Counted from the stretch's first letter, positions 25,157 to 33,868 are shown. The stretch: DNA of 34,071 bases from Candidatus Fibrimonas sp. (GCA_031273195.1 JAISSJ010000177.1:1-34071), one strand, 5' to 3'. Notes: generated by a model from the letters alone, not told the origin. Made by a program: numbers and translations.

Positions 25157-26719
25157 TCACTCCCTAAAGTCAAACGGAATAGTTGGCGTGGTATTGCCGC
25201 TCTTTATGGCTTTCCACTTCCAAGTGCCTACCATATTCTTAACAGCGTTGTCAAATCCGGCATAACTTGTTGTGCTGGACACTATGGAAATGTCAATAAT
25301 GTCGCCACCTGGAGCAATGGTAAATTTGAGCGTAACTTTGCCGCTAAAACCAGGTTTTAACTTTAAATACTTATTGTAGATGTTCCTCAAACCGGGCATA
25401 CGGGCATTAACAACAGCCATTATTTCCGCTTTGGAACGAGCCCCGTCACCGGAACCCATATCTATATCTCTTGCGCTTGGGGCCTTAAGAGAGCCTTTCG
25501 CTTTTGAGCCTATGCCACCTGCACTGCCACCCATCAAACCGCCCATCATATCGCCGATACCGCCTGAACCGCCTTCTGCGTAGCCATCGTTAAGGCCATC
25601 TGTGGCAGAACTGCGACGACCGCCAAATTCGGATTTACCGCTGTATTCTCCCTCGCCTTTCAGGCAGCGAACGCTTAATTTGTTTGATTTGCTGTAACTA
25701 ATATTCATCATCTCTGTTGAATTGTATAGCATACCGGCACCAACAATGCTCTGATAATTTCTCGTGGCCGTCCACCAATATCCGGATATATTTTTACTTG
25801 AACTCGGCAAAGCAGAAAAGCCATAGCTATCCGAATTGCATTTGCTTGACTTTGTCTTTCGCCCCCTATCATCAATATCCGTCAATTCACAATTCCACTT
25901 TTCCCATCCGTTTCTCGCTTTGAGCTTCTGCCCGGCAATTTCCGTGCCGCCAGCGGAAGCCGCAAGGGTTTGCCATTCTTCATAGCTCGGCAAATGCCAC
26001 CCGTCAGGACATGCCAGCCTTGCATTTTCCCAGTCATAGAGCCTCCCGTACTTTTGGCAATTTGCCGGCTCATTATCAGAGCAAGCACCGATATCTTCAT
26101 CTTCACCTGCGTAATCCAAATTCTTCGCCATCCAAGTTTGCTCACCTATTTTCACGGTTTTATATGTTTTGCCATCCCTTGGGTCGGTAAATGTATTAGC
26201 TGAGGCGGGCTCGTCTTCGTAATTTTCTACCCTTTCCAAATTTCCATTTCTGTCAAAATATTTCCATTCTCCGTGTTTATTGCCGTTTTTGTAATTTCCC
26301 ACACAATACAAATATTTTTTATTGTCTTCAAAATCATATCGAAACTCTTTCCATTCTCCATGCAATTTGCCATCTTCATAATTTGTCGTAATGTTTACTT
26401 CATCGTCTCTCTTTTCCCATTTTCCGTGCAACTTGCCTTCCTTGTAATTTTCTATGTATGTTTCACCTTCGTTAATCGTTTCCATTTTTCCATGCCACTT
26501 GCCATTTTTTATATTTCCTATATAATAAAAGAGGCCACACCCTCCACAATCTTCATTGGAATATTTAACCGTCCCTGTGTACGGTTTATTCTGATAGAAA
26601 TAAACATCATCTATTTTCTGCAATTTATCTATATTAATTGGTTCACTGGAGTACACCACAGGTTGCAAAGCAATCGCAATTACTACCAGCACATTGAGAA
26701 TTCTCGTTCTCTTTTTCAT
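25157..26719 (-). CDS. Exported MORN/YwqK-like + FISUMP + AgmX/TonB-like protein
   Basis: A 520-residue protein. Signal peptide (1-25), MORN/YwqK-type repeats (about 60-170: NGKWHGKME, EGKLHGKWE, DGKLHGEWKE, NGNKHGEWKYFDRNGN), a FISUMP domain (about 179-354), a Gly-rich and Ser-rich linker (365-430), and a C-terminal AgmX/TonB-like domain (about 435-520: PGFSGKVTLKFTIAPGGDIIDISIVSSTT...FDNAVKNMVGTWKWK). The start at 26719 has AAGGAG and a signal peptide; the longer frame reads through repeat C. AgmX/TonB-type C-termini are periplasmic in motility and transport proteins. Three module types in one protein is unusual. Role unknown. Confidence 0.88.
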   Translation of the reverse strand: MKKRTRILNVLVVIAIALQPVVYSSEPINIDKLQKIDDVYFYQNKPYTGTVKYSNEDCGGCGLFYYIGNIKNGKWHGKMETINEGETYIENYKEGKLHGKWEKRDDEVNITTNYEDGKLHGEWKEFRYDFEDNKKYLYCVGNYKNGNKHGEWKYFDRNGNLERVENYEDEPASANTFTDPRDGKTYKTVKIGEQTWMAKNLDYAGEDEDIGACSDNEPANCQKYGRLYDWENARLACPDGWHLPSYEEWQTLAASAGGTEIAGQKLKARNGWEKWNCELTDIDDRGRKTKSSKCNSDSYGFSALPSSSKNISGYWWTATRNYQSIVGAGMLYNSTEMMNISYSKSNKLSVRCLKGEGEYSGKSEFGGRRSSATDGLNDGYAEGGSGGIGDMMGGLMGGSAGGIGSKAKGSLKAPSARDIDMGSGDGARSKAEIMAVVNARMPGLRNIYNKYLKLKPGFSGKVTLKFTIAPGGDIIDISIVSSTTSYAGFDNAVKNMVGTWKWKAIKSGNTTPTIPFDFRE

Positions 26720-26733
26720 GTACAAACTCCTTT

Positions 26734-26806
26734 TTCCCCGCCAGTTCACCCTTGCCAAACCCTTGGGGAAAAATCAAGGCTTGGCTGGTTTGCACCACTG
26801 TGGTAC
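26734..26806 (-). repeat. Intergenic leader repeat, copy C (5' of MORN-FISUMP gene)
   Basis: Hairpin GTACC-acagt-GGTGC (one G-T wobble), the GCCAA/TTGGC stem, and the longest leader pairing of the five (TTTTTCCCC with GGGGAAAAA), which runs straight into GGAG. Confidence 0.9.
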
Positions 26807-26823
26807 GATTTGGTTCCTTTACC

Positions 26824-27486
26824 CTATAATAAGTTAAGCGGGTCGTCACTTTTTCCCCGATTATTTTTGCTAGATAACAAGTTAAGCGGGTCACTCTTTC
26901 CCAGAGTATTCTCGCTAGATGATAAGTTAAGCAGGTTACTTGCTTCCTGAGTATCCTTGCTAGATGATAATAACTTTTCTAGGATATCCCCGCCTTCTTC
27001 ATGTTTTGCACAATGTAGAGTAAAACCAGCCAATCCTGCGTATATGAGCAAAATAAACCAGTTATTTCCGGTTAACTTAAAAGCTCCTTCGTAATAACCT
27101 GAGAGCTTAATATGTGCAGCTATTAAGAATATGATTTTAACAACTAAACCCGCTATGGAAACATTACGCAATACAATGAAAGACTTGTTCGTAAATGCGA
27201 ATACTAACAAAACTGCAGGGATAATTATTAATGCGAAAACAAGCGGATAACCGTCATCCTTATTTTTACTAACTTTATTAGCTGCATTAAATAATTCCCC
27301 TTTACCTGTAGCGATTTCCCAACCAGAAGCCGTTAGGCTATCATCTTTGGAACATTTCGCTAAAGGACAGGCAAAGAATAATACGCACAATGCAAATGCG
27401 CATATCTTGACAATATGCCTAAAATTATTTTTTTCTGTTGTCGGATTCATGCCCAACCGCTTCAGCAATTCCTCTTCCGTGTTCAT
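26824..27486 (-). CDS. Multi-pass membrane protein with C-terminal LNLL repeats
   Basis: A 220-residue protein. About four hydrophobic segments (about 24-42, 83-100, 106-126, 140-157) with a short periplasmic or cytosolic loop between the first two. The C-terminal tail (about 177-220) is a degenerate repeat of about 16-19 residues: ASNLLNLSSSENTLGKSDP, LNLLSSKNNRGKSDDP, LNLL, with matching DNA repeats (TAAGTTAAGCGGGTC and variants). The N-terminus MNTEEELLKRLGMNP looks cytosolic. No family is recognised. It is the only gene in the 21.5-33.8 kb locus without a signal peptide, and it is more AT-rich than its neighbours. GGAG sits just before the ATG, after repeat D. Confidence 0.75.
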   Translation of the reverse strand: MNTEEELLKRLGMNPTTEKNNFRHIVKICAFALCVLFFACPLAKCSKDDSLTASGWEIATGKGELFNAANKVSKNKDDGYPLVFALIIIPAVLLVFAFTNKSFIVLRNVSIAGLVVKIIFLIAAHIKLSGYYEGAFKLTGNNWFILLIYAGLAGFTLHCAKHEEGGDILEKLLSSSKDTQEASNLLNLSSSENTLGKSDPLNLLSSKNNRGKSDDPLNLL

Positions 27487-27504
27487 ATCTCCAATTACTC
27501 CAAT

Positions 27505-27577
27505 TTCCCCGCCAGTTCACCCTCGCCAAACCCTTGGGGAAAAATCAAGGCTTGGCAGGTTTGCACCACTGCGGTGC
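27505..27577 (-). repeat. Intergenic leader repeat, copy D (5' of membrane protein gene)
   Basis: Hairpin GCACC-gcagt-GGTGC (fully Watson-Crick), the GCCAA/CCTTG stem, then GGGGAAA followed at once by TTGGAG. It starts 3 nt after the upstream stop codon. Confidence 0.9.
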
Positions 27578-27580
27578 GAT

Positions 27581-29374
27581 TTACTCTTTCACGCAACGAA
27601 CATAAGCCAAGCCAGATTTATCATCGTTGTCCCAACGTAATCTACCACGGTTAAGATCCATGTTTGTGGTATATGCACGAGAAGCACTGCTTTCTGTGGC
27701 ACTCCACCAGTAGCCAAAAGAACCAATGCTGTTAAATCTACCGCTGGAATAGCCTTGACCACCCGGCAAAGCAGCAAAACCATAATCATCCGTGCCATTT
27801 CCGTCATTGCTCCATCCGTTTTTTGCCCTTAATTTTATGCCGGCAACGTTCTCACCGCCAGCAGCCGTCATTAACTCATTCCACTCCTTATAGCTCGGCA
27901 AATGCCAACCGCCCGGACAAACTCCCTGCACTTTTTCATCGTTACCGTCAAACTTCTTCCAGTTATACTCTCTGTCAAGACCCATTGCCTCGCTCCAGTC
28001 GTAGAGACGGCCATACTTGTCGCAATTTTCCGGATTGCGAATTTGTTCCCTCGGTCTATCTCCATAGCACAAACCGAGATAACCATCATCAACATAGTTC
28101 AAATTCTGTGCCATCCAGGTTTGAGTGCCGATTTTAATTGTTTTGTATGCTTTATTATCACGAGAATCAGTAAAGCTGCCCGATGCAGCCGCTATTGCTC
28201 TAAGCCGCCCCTCGTCTATTTTTTCTATCAGCCTTTCATACATATATTCATACATATCTTCATCTTGATAATTCAAAGAAAAACCGATTGCATTTTGCAT
28301 AGTTGCTGACAAATATTCATTAATATCCTTTCTAGTTGTTTCATACAAAGGCGGAACGATGAAATTGCCAGTTTTATTTATAAAGCCAGTTTTGTCCTCA
28401 GTATTAACTGCCATAGCATAATCGCCGCTAAACGGAAAGGCAAGAAGAAATTGCGGATTTATTATGATTTGTCCTTTTCTGTCTATGTAAGCCCATTTTT
28501 CGCCCATTCGCACTGCGGCAAGTTTGCTTCCGCTAAATCCTGTTGCATTATCAAATTGCGGATTTATGATTATCTCGCCTTTTTTATTAACCCAACCCCA
28601 TTTTTTTCCAACCTTGGCTAAAAACAATCCATCGCAGTCATATACTAATGATTCATACTGCGGATTTACTACAAAACTCCCTTCTTTGTCAATAGCACCC
28701 CATTTAGTGCCGCTCAAAATAGTTGCCATTCCGTCATTGAAAAACGAAATATCATCAAATTGTGCATTTATCACAATTTCACCGCTTTTGTTTCTGTAAC
28801 CAAATTTTTCAGTCTTTTTATCTTGAAAGCGATATAATCCGTCTTTCATAAAGGGGACTGACTTTTCTTCGGCTGCTGTGGCAGCTACAAGTTCCCCTTT
28901 TTTATCTATAAACATCGTTAATCCATGTTGCCCTTGGCTATAGACATTTATTCCTGCTATACCGCCGTTAAAAGGATAAGCGGCGGTTAAGGAGTCTATT
29001 TGCAGGAGCGTTTTGCCTTTTTTATCAATGAGCATAGGGGGTTGGTTTTCCAATTGCACCCAAGCCACGCCTTCGCTGAAGTTCTGTGCTTTGCTATAAA
29101 CCGGAGCTATTATAAACTTGCCTCTTTCGTCTATATAACCCCATTTTCCTTCTTCGCCGCTAGTTTGGACAAGTGCTAATTCGTCTCTGAACATAAGTGC
29201 TTGCTTGAACTGTGGGTTGATCACGATTTTTCCATTCTTAGAAATATCAATGTACTGATATTCCTCATTTGAACCCTTAATGGGAACTATTGAAAAATTC
29301 GCTTCTGTTTTATTCCCGCAAGCAAAGCAGAAAATTGCTGCCGCTGCGATGAATGTTAATTTTACCTTTTTCAT
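27581..29374 (-). CDS. WG-repeat + FISUMP lipoprotein
   Basis: A 597-residue protein. Lipobox FCFAC (C19) after KKVKLTFIAAAAI. Residues about 30-380 hold some nine WG (KWG) repeats of about 40 residues, e.g. KWGYIDERGKFIIAPVYSKAQNFSEG and KWGWVNKKGEIIINPQFDNATGFSG. A FISUMP domain fills about 400-597 (IGTQTWMAQNLNY, CDKYGRLYDWSEAMGLD, GGWHLPSYKEW, GFAALPGGQG, YWWSATESS, YVRCVKE). It is a close paralogue of the protein at 31109-32812 over its whole length. A surface-exposed binding role is plausible but unproven. GGAGA precedes the ATG; no leader repeat is present, the gap to the next gene being only 26 nt. Confidence 0.9.
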   Translation of the reverse strand: MKKVKLTFIAAAAIFCFACGNKTEANFSIVPIKGSNEEYQYIDISKNGKIVINPQFKQALMFRDELALVQTSGEEGKWGYIDERGKFIIAPVYSKAQNFSEGVAWVQLENQPPMLIDKKGKTLLQIDSLTAAYPFNGGIAGINVYSQGQHGLTMFIDKKGELVAATAAEEKSVPFMKDGLYRFQDKKTEKFGYRNKSGEIVINAQFDDISFFNDGMATILSGTKWGAIDKEGSFVVNPQYESLVYDCDGLFLAKVGKKWGWVNKKGEIIINPQFDNATGFSGSKLAAVRMGEKWAYIDRKGQIIINPQFLLAFPFSGDYAMAVNTEDKTGFINKTGNFIVPPLYETTRKDINEYLSATMQNAIGFSLNYQDEDMYEYMYERLIEKIDEGRLRAIAAASGSFTDSRDNKAYKTIKIGTQTWMAQNLNYVDDGYLGLCYGDRPREQIRNPENCDKYGRLYDWSEAMGLDREYNWKKFDGNDEKVQGVCPGGWHLPSYKEWNELMTAAGGENVAGIKLRAKNGWSNDGNGTDDYGFAALPGGQGYSSGRFNSIGSFGYWWSATESSASRAYTTNMDLNRGRLRWDNDDKSGLAYVRCVKE

Positions 29375-29400
29375 GGTTATCTCTCCTATTTTGAGTTTGT

Positions 29401-31095
29401 TTAATCGTCCCAGCCACCTTTATCATCGCTAGATAAATTTACCCCTGATTCGATTGTAAATTCTTTACGTTTATTATCATTGATATATACAGCATGGCCC
29501 CTGCGTACCAATACGCCGTCAATATCCCTAACTATATTGCCATTGCTCTGGTCATCTTTATATCCGGTAATCGTTCCACCTGTTTTAGTAAAAGCTTCAC
29601 GCCAGTTATCACTAACATATACTCCACCGCCATTTTCGTTGGCGGTATTGCCTGTGATAGCACCGCTACGCATGGTAAATCTATAATTCAAGTGTACCCC
29701 ACCGCCGCGACTGGCAGTATTATCGAATATATTTCCACCAGTCATGGTAAAAGTTCCTCTTTCCACATACACTCCACCACCATTTTTAGATGCAACGTTA
29801 CCAGAGATAATTCCATTGCTCATGTTGAAGGTTCCATGGTACACACTCACACCGCCACCCTCAGATGCTTTATTACCGGATATAGTTCCGCCACTCATTG
29901 TAAAAGTTCCTCTTACATCCACACCACCACCCCGAAAATTTGCATTTCTGCCATTATCAGAAATGGTACCGCCAGTCATTTCAAAGGTTCCCGATTCCAC
30001 ATACACTCCGCCACCTTCACCACCTGCATTGCCGGTAATAGTTGCTCCGGTATTCATTTTAAGCACTCCGCCTTTTACGTCAATCACGTTACCCTTGTTA
30101 CCGTTGTGACCATGAAGGGTAATGTTGTTATCCAAAATAAATGTAACATTAGATGTTACAGTAAACATTGTGCCATTGGTTGAAAGCCTGATAGTTCGGT
30201 TTTCGTAATCGCCTCTTAGAACTATGGTAATGTTGATTGCTCCTTTGTACTCAAATTTATACGGAGCGATATTTTCATTGGCGTTTACCTCAATTATATA
30301 GGTATTATGGCTTTCTGCGTTTCTTTCCAGCCAAGCCAACTTTCTGGCAAGGGTACTCCCCTGTAGAATAGTACCTTCGTTTGTAACCTCAGTGGTAAGC
30401 GGATTAGCAGCTTCCATTGCATTAACTGCTTTTTTTTCAGCTTCTGCTGTTGCCATAGCAGTTTGTTTGGCAGCAAGTTTATCTGGCAATTTTCCCTCGC
30501 CTTTCAGGCAGCGTACGCTTAGTTTATTTGATTTGCTGTGATTAGTACTCATAATCTCTATTGAATTGTTTAGCATATAGGAACTAACAGCGCCCGACCA
30601 ATTTTCCGTGGCTGTCCACCAAACACCTAATGTATTTTTACTTGAACTTGGCAGAGCAGAAAAACCATAGTTATCCGAATTGCATTTGCTCAACTTTTTC
30701 GTTCGCCCCCTGTCATCTGTCGCTGTCCATTCGCAATCCCATTTTTCCCACCCGTTTCTAGCTTTGAGCTTCTGACCAGCAGTTTCCTTACCGCCAGCGG
30801 AAGCCGCAAGGGTTTGCCATTCCTCCAAACTCGGCAAATGCCAACCGTCAGGGCAGGCCAGCATCGCATTTTCCCAGTCATAGAGCCTCCCATACTTTGG
30901 GCAATTTTTCGGGTCATCATCAGGGCAAGCACCGATGTCTTCATCTTCACCTGCGTAATTCAAATTCTCCGCCATCCATGTTTGGGTGCCAATTTTCACA
31001 ATTTTATACTTTTTGCCATCTCTTGGATCGTTAAAAGTGTTTTGTGCAAAGGTTGCAACGCAGAGCAGCAATAATAATGCTATGAGGCTTTTCAT
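29401..31095 (-). CDS. FISUMP + polymorphic-membrane-protein-like beta-helix protein
   Basis: A 564-residue protein. Signal peptide (KSLIALLLLLCVATFAQ), FISUMP domain at about 22-205, an Ala/Lys-rich helical linker (about 205-250), then a right-handed beta-helix-like region (about 265-545) of repeats such as GGGVYVESGTFEMTGGTISDN, GGGVSVYHGTFNMSNGIISGN and GGGVYVERGTFTMTGGNIFDN. These are like Pmp-type repeats of chlamydial and treponemal surface proteins. The FISUMP part is very close to that of the 25157 gene (NYAGEDEDIGAC, SAGG-x-E-x-AGQKLKARNGWEKW), yet the flanking domains differ completely, which points to domain shuffling. AAGGAG precedes the ATG. Confidence 0.87.
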   Translation of the reverse strand: MKSLIALLLLLCVATFAQNTFNDPRDGKKYKIVKIGTQTWMAENLNYAGEDEDIGACPDDDPKNCPKYGRLYDWENAMLACPDGWHLPSLEEWQTLAASAGGKETAGQKLKARNGWEKWDCEWTATDDRGRTKKLSKCNSDNYGFSALPSSSKNTLGVWWTATENWSGAVSSYMLNNSIEIMSTNHSKSNKLSVRCLKGEGKLPDKLAAKQTAMATAEAEKKAVNAMEAANPLTTEVTNEGTILQGSTLARKLAWLERNAESHNTYIIEVNANENIAPYKFEYKGAINITIVLRGDYENRTIRLSTNGTMFTVTSNVTFILDNNITLHGHNGNKGNVIDVKGGVLKMNTGATITGNAGGEGGGVYVESGTFEMTGGTISDNGRNANFRGGGVDVRGTFTMSGGTISGNKASEGGGVSVYHGTFNMSNGIISGNVASKNGGGVYVERGTFTMTGGNIFDNTASRGGGVHLNYRFTMRSGAITGNTANENGGGVYVSDNWREAFTKTGGTITGYKDDQSNGNIVRDIDGVLVRRGHAVYINDNKRKEFTIESGVNLSSDDKGGWDD

Positions 31096-31108
31096 TTTCT
31101 TTTTCTCC

Positions 31109-32812
31109 TTATTTTAAATCCTGAACGCAACGTATTGAATACATAAACGTCTTGCTGAGGTTAGTTTCATATAAGAAATCCATATCATGACTCAGGCGGC
31201 GGCGGCGCGCATTGTATACGTTTTGTTCCGTAGAAGTCCACCAATCGCCTTCCGTACCAATTTCACTGAAACCTTTATCATATCTGCCGCCGGGTAAAGC
31301 CGTAAAACCATAGTCGTCTATGCCATTGCCGTTTTTATCCCAACCGCTTGCCGCCTTCAATTGTTTGCCAGCCGTTGTAAAACCGACAAATTCCTTGAGA
31401 ATTTGCCATTCCTCACTGCTCGGCAAATGCCATCCTTCCGGGCAAGCTCCCTGCACTTTCTCTTCACTGTTGCCAAACTGTTTGCGGTTATAGGTTCTAT
31501 CCAAACCCATTGCCTCGCTCCAATCGTAAAGGCGGCCGTATTTTTCGCAATTCTCCGGGTTGAAAATTTGCTTTCTCGGCTCATCTCCATAGCATAAACC
31601 TAAATAGCCATCCTCGCCACGATAGTTCAAATTCTGCGCCATCCATGTTTGCTTGCCTATTTTTATTGTCTTGTACTCACTGCTGTCCCTTAGGTCAACA
31701 AATGAGCCTCTGGCATATATCATCCTCTTTTCCTTTAATTTTTCATAGCTGGAAAACCGATCATCCTCAATAGAGAAAGCATTTTCATATAAAGGCGGGA
31801 CAATAAATTCGCCTTTATTGTTTATAAAGCCAATCTTGCCGTCATTGCTCGCCACCTTAGCCCAATTTCCGTCAAATGAGTAAGCTACGCTAAACTGGGG
31901 ATTGATTTTTATTTCACCCTTGCGGTCTATGTATGCCCACTTGTTGCCCATCTTAACTGCTGCCAGTTTGTTCCCTGCAAATTCCGCCAAGCTGTCATAT
32001 TGCGGATTTATGATGATTTCACTCTTTTTATTCACCCAGCCATATTTTTTCCCGGCCTGAGCAGTGAACAACCCATCGCAGTCATAATGCAAACTATCAT
32101 ATTGCGGGTTTATTATGAAATTTCCGCCTATGTCAATTACTCCCCACTTGTTGCCAACTTTGACTGCCGCCATTTCATCAGCAAAAGGCGATGCTTCTTC
32201 AAACTGCTGATTAATCACAGTTTCGCCATTCATGTTTTTATAGCCCCATTTATCTATTGCGGCATTTTTGAAAGCGTAAAAGCCATTGCTGAATACGCCA
32301 ATTTTTTCTCCTTTCGTCACTGCTGCTGCACTGGTTCCGTTTTTGTCTATGAATATTCCTGTTTCCGTGCCTCTGCCGTAAACCTCTAGGGCAGCGATTC
32401 CTTCTTTGAATGGAGTAGCTGCTATCAGCGAATCTATTTGCAGAATAACTTTACCCTTTTTGTCTATGAGCATGGGTGGCTGCCCTTCCATCTGTACCCA
32501 AGCAACTTCTTCGCTAAAACTCTGTGCTTTGCTATAAACCGGAGCTATTATGAATTTGCCTTTATTGTCTATGTAACCCCATTTTCCTTCTTGGCCGCTT
32601 GCTTTCACCAAAGCCAAGCCGTCTTTAAATATATGTGCTTCGCCAAACTGCGGATTGATTACAATTCTTCCCTTTTTGGAAAGGTCAATGTATTGATATT
32701 CGCCGTTTGCCCCCTTGATGGGAACTATGGAAAAATCTTCCCCTGTTTTGCTTTCGCAAGCGAAAAGCAGAGCAGCGACTGCGGCAATGAATGCTAGTTT
32801 GCCCTTTTTCAT
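31109..32812 (-). CDS. WG-repeat + FISUMP lipoprotein (paralogue)
   Basis: A 567-residue protein. Lipobox ALLFAC (C19). WG repeats at about 30-345 (e.g. KWGVIDIGGNFIINPQYDSLHYDCDG, KYGWVNKKSEIIINPQYDS), then FISUMP at about 370-567 (IGKQTWMAQNLNY, CEKYGRLYDWSEAMGLD, GWHLPSSEEWQ, GFTALPGGR, DWWTSTEQN, SIRCVQD). It matches the 27581-29374 protein nearly end to end and differs mostly in an internal segment before FISUMP that is shorter here. It lies directly downstream of leader repeat E, 13 nt upstream of the FISUMP/beta-helix gene. Confidence 0.9.
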   Translation of the reverse strand: MKKGKLAFIAAVAALLFACESKTGEDFSIVPIKGANGEYQYIDLSKKGRIVINPQFGEAHIFKDGLALVKASGQEGKWGYIDNKGKFIIAPVYSKAQSFSEEVAWVQMEGQPPMLIDKKGKVILQIDSLIAATPFKEGIAALEVYGRGTETGIFIDKNGTSAAAVTKGEKIGVFSNGFYAFKNAAIDKWGYKNMNGETVINQQFEEASPFADEMAAVKVGNKWGVIDIGGNFIINPQYDSLHYDCDGLFTAQAGKKYGWVNKKSEIIINPQYDSLAEFAGNKLAAVKMGNKWAYIDRKGEIKINPQFSVAYSFDGNWAKVASNDGKIGFINNKGEFIVPPLYENAFSIEDDRFSSYEKLKEKRMIYARGSFVDLRDSSEYKTIKIGKQTWMAQNLNYRGEDGYLGLCYGDEPRKQIFNPENCEKYGRLYDWSEAMGLDRTYNRKQFGNSEEKVQGACPEGWHLPSSEEWQILKEFVGFTTAGKQLKAASGWDKNGNGIDDYGFTALPGGRYDKGFSEIGTEGDWWTSTEQNVYNARRRRLSHDMDFLYETNLSKTFMYSIRCVQDLK

Positions 32813-32830
32813 GTTTTGAACTCATCTCCT

Positions 32831-32903
32831 TTCCCCGCAAGTTCACCCTTGCCAAACCTTTGGGGAAAAATCAAGGCTTGGCTGGTTTGCACCACTGTGG
32901 TAC
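32831..32903 (-). repeat. Intergenic leader repeat, copy E (5' of WG-FISUMP gene)
   Basis: Hairpin GTACC-acagt-GGTGC; the stem keeps GCCAA/TTGGC with CCTT/AAGG; GGGGAAA runs directly into GGAG. It starts 9 nt after the upstream stop codon. Confidence 0.9.
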
Positions 32904-32912
32904 ATTTTTGTC

Positions 32913-33809
32913 TTAGTCCTGCACACAACGCACACTAAACAGGTAAGACTTGAAGAGGTTACTTGAACGGGCGTACTCGCCGTTATAATAAATGTAACCA
33001 TAGCAGGAACTATCGACAGTATCATCTTCATCGGCACACCACCAATAACTACGGTCGCTAATGGCGTGGAAGATGATACCATCTGGAAAATCTGAAAAGA
33101 AACCACCACGACCGCTTGACAGAGCCGAAAAGCCGTAGTTGTCTGTGCCATTGCCGTCGCTGTTGTTTTCGCTGTTGTAATTCCAGCTTGTTGCCGCTTT
33201 TAAATACCTGCCCGCTGAATTATCCCTATCATCACCTTCTCCACCATTATCAATATCCACAAAACGGAACAATTCATCCCAATCGTCACGGCTCGGTATA
33301 TGCCAACCTGCAGGACAAATACCTTGATGATGAGGTGAGTTTATTTGACTTGAGCAAAAATCCGAATTACAGCTTGACGGAAGGTTCATCGCTGTTGACC
33401 AATCGTAAAGACGGCCATATTTGTCGCAATTGGCTTGCACTTCAGCGGGCGATAATGTTTTTGTAATGGGATTATTATCTTCGTCATAACCTATTAAAAC
33501 TTCACCACCTTCGCCGTAGCACTTGCTTCCTGCAACGGCGTAATTCAAATTCTCCGCCATCCAAGTTTGTGTGCCGATTTCAACGATTCTATATGGTTTT
33601 CCGCCATCCCCACCGCCACCACCGGACGATGAACTGATACCCAACGTGCTACTGGATAAACCGCCGCCGGAGGAATTGGAAACACTGCCTTGAGAGCCTT
33701 CGCTACTTGAGGAAGAACCGCCACCGCCGTCATCGTCTGACGAGCAGGAAAGGGTGAGTACCATAGCCGTAACCGCAGCCGCCAATGAAATAAACTTAAC
33801 GTTCTTCAT
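32913..33809 (-). CDS. FISUMP lipoprotein with Ser/Gly-rich linker
   Basis: A 298-residue protein and first gene of the locus. ATG 33809 has AGGAGG 6 nt upstream and begins a lipoprotein signal (AMVLTLSC, C22); the longer frame to 33866 is unsupported. A low-complexity linker of Ser, Gly and Asp (about 23-70) leads into a FISUMP domain (about 75-298: IGTQTWMAENLNY, CDKYGRLYDWSTAM, GWHIPSRDDWDELF, GFSALSSGRGG, YWWCADEDD, SVRCVQD). It carries an insertion (GEVLIGYDEDNNPITKTLSP) between the first two motifs. Function unknown. Confidence 0.88.
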   Translation of the reverse strand: MKNVKFISLAAAVTAMVLTLSCSSDDDGGGGSSSSSEGSQGSVSNSSGGGLSSSTLGISSSSGGGGGDGGKPYRIVEIGTQTWMAENLNYAVAGSKCYGEGGEVLIGYDEDNNPITKTLSPAEVQANCDKYGRLYDWSTAMNLPSSCNSDFCSSQINSPHHQGICPAGWHIPSRDDWDELFRFVDIDNGGEGDDRDNSAGRYLKAATSWNYNSENNSDGNGTDNYGFSALSSGRGGFFSDFPDGIIFHAISDRSYWWCADEDDTVDSSCYGYIYYNGEYARSSNLFKSYLFSVRCVQD

Positions 33810-33868
33810 GAGAACCTCCTGTTGTTGAATTTTTCCCTGCACTGGTGCGGGGTGATAGAACAGCATTG

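Noticed and set aside
26273-26950. Plus-strand 225-aa frame opposite the MORN-FISUMP gene and repeat C
   Set aside because: Phe- and Ile-rich shadow of Lys/Asn-rich coding sequence; it also runs through an intergenic repeat.
29494-30183. Plus-strand 229-aa frame opposite the beta-helix gene
   Set aside because: Antisense of the repeated GGGVYV/TGGTISGN codons, which gives a regular Thr/Ser/His-rich pattern; no start signal and no family.
23502-32903. CRISPR array interpretation of the five repeats
   Set aside because: Copies are separated by whole genes of 0.6-5 kb, lie at gene borders and have no short spacers; no cas gene is present.
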